Positions 63,854 to 64,000 of a DNA stretch of 64,000 nt are shown piece after piece. The position numbers were made by a program, and so were the translations under genes. Each line of letters starts with the position of its first letter. Positions within the stretch are counted from its first letter, which is position 1. The stretch lies in NCBI RefSeq assembly GCF_001263355.1, contig NZ_LGYO01000008.1, positions 192,632-256,631 of the forward strand, in the 5' to 3' direction. The stretch is from Acetobacterium bakii (GTDB taxonomy: Bacteria; Bacillota; Clostridia; Eubacteriales; Eubacteriaceae). The notes beneath the pieces are model-generated. The model worked only from the letters and a program-made list of their open reading frames with translations, did not search any database and was not told the DNA's origin.

Positions 63854-64000
63854 TCAGCACTCATTAAGTGCAGGTTTTGCTTGAGCTTCTTGTTCTTCCA
63901 AATCTTTGGTTCGCTTGATCAAAAACATGGAAGAAACGACCCCAAGAATTCCACAAACAATTAATAAGATGAAAATCTGATTGAACCCTGCTGCGATATC
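63854..64000 (-). CDS. MFS drug-efflux-type transporter (C-terminal end)
   Basis: On the minus strand the frame enters from the right edge and stops at TGA 63856-63854. The 48 visible residues include a membrane segment (FNQIFILLIVCGILGVVSS) followed by MFLIKRTKDLEEQEAQAKP, the usual end of DHA2-type (EmrB/QacA) MFS exporters, with a charged cytoplasmic tail. The rest of the gene, including its start, lies outside the window. Confidence 0.65.
   Translation of the reverse strand, partial: DIAAGFNQIFILLIVCGILGVVSSMFLIKRTKDLEEQEAQAKPALNEC

Overview
The window reads as a low-to-moderate GC chromosome of a Gram-positive anaerobe of the Clostridia, most likely a Eubacteriaceae acetogen such as Acetobacterium. 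This is an inference from content: a single-chain pyruvate:ferredoxin oxidoreductase, an [FeFe]-hydrogenase-like sensor with a PP2C partner, a tungstate-type ABC importer with a molybdopterin cofactor gene cluster, an ECF transporter S component, a T-box leader, strong Shine-Dalgarno sites and frequent TTG starts. I see no rRNA, tRNA, CRISPR array, prophage or transposase gene.

Layout. 1-6.2 kb: the end of an isocitrate dehydrogenase gene, a two-domain PPK2-type polyphosphate phosphotransferase and nifJ. 6.4-8.3 kb (minus): a CoA-disulfide-reductase/rhodanese fusion followed by an ArsR-type regulator. 8.7-16.3 kb (plus): a five-gene exopolysaccharide synthase operon (multipass GT-C-like protein, DUF2334 protein, processive family 2 glycosyltransferase, BcsB-like protein, membrane protein with a degenerate GGDEF domain). 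It converges on a minus-strand set: coaBC, a split ThrE-type exporter, a GH8-like lipoprotein and UDP-GlcNAc 2-epimerase. 21-25.6 kb: ECF S component, a secreted 5'-nucleotidase, tadA (apparently with an ATT start) and a DUF362 ferredoxin protein. 25.7-37 kb: branched-chain amino acid genes, namely T-box-ilvC, then leuA-cimA-leuC-leuD-leuB-ilvD-ilvB with no ilvN.

37-53 kb: a ClC-type channel, an MFS exporter, potABCD preceded by a pabB-like gene that has lost its catalytic middle, tungstate transporter tupABC behind a structured leader, the divergent three-gene sensory hydrogenase operon, an APC permease and upp. 53-62 kb: glutaredoxin, a PC4/YdbC-like protein, and the molybdopterin cluster (mogA-type, HesA/ThiF-type, moeA, moeA fused to a binding-protein domain, moaA, moaC, MOSC), then a lipoprotein hydrolase whose nucleophile Ser appears to be Asp. 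62-64 kb: a small membrane protein, glyA and the end of an MFS gene.

The most interesting unexplained structure is a dispersed family of palindromic elements with terminal repeats close to TAGGTAATTGCGAAACTG. I find six copies, all in intergenic gaps and most inside operons: about 130-170 bp when full length (13164-13304, 28848-29016, 56642-56814) and about 40-60 bp when internally deleted (23861-23898, 33583-33634, 55301-55361). The copy between leuA and cimA is flanked exactly by an 11-bp direct repeat, as expected of a MITE-like insertion.
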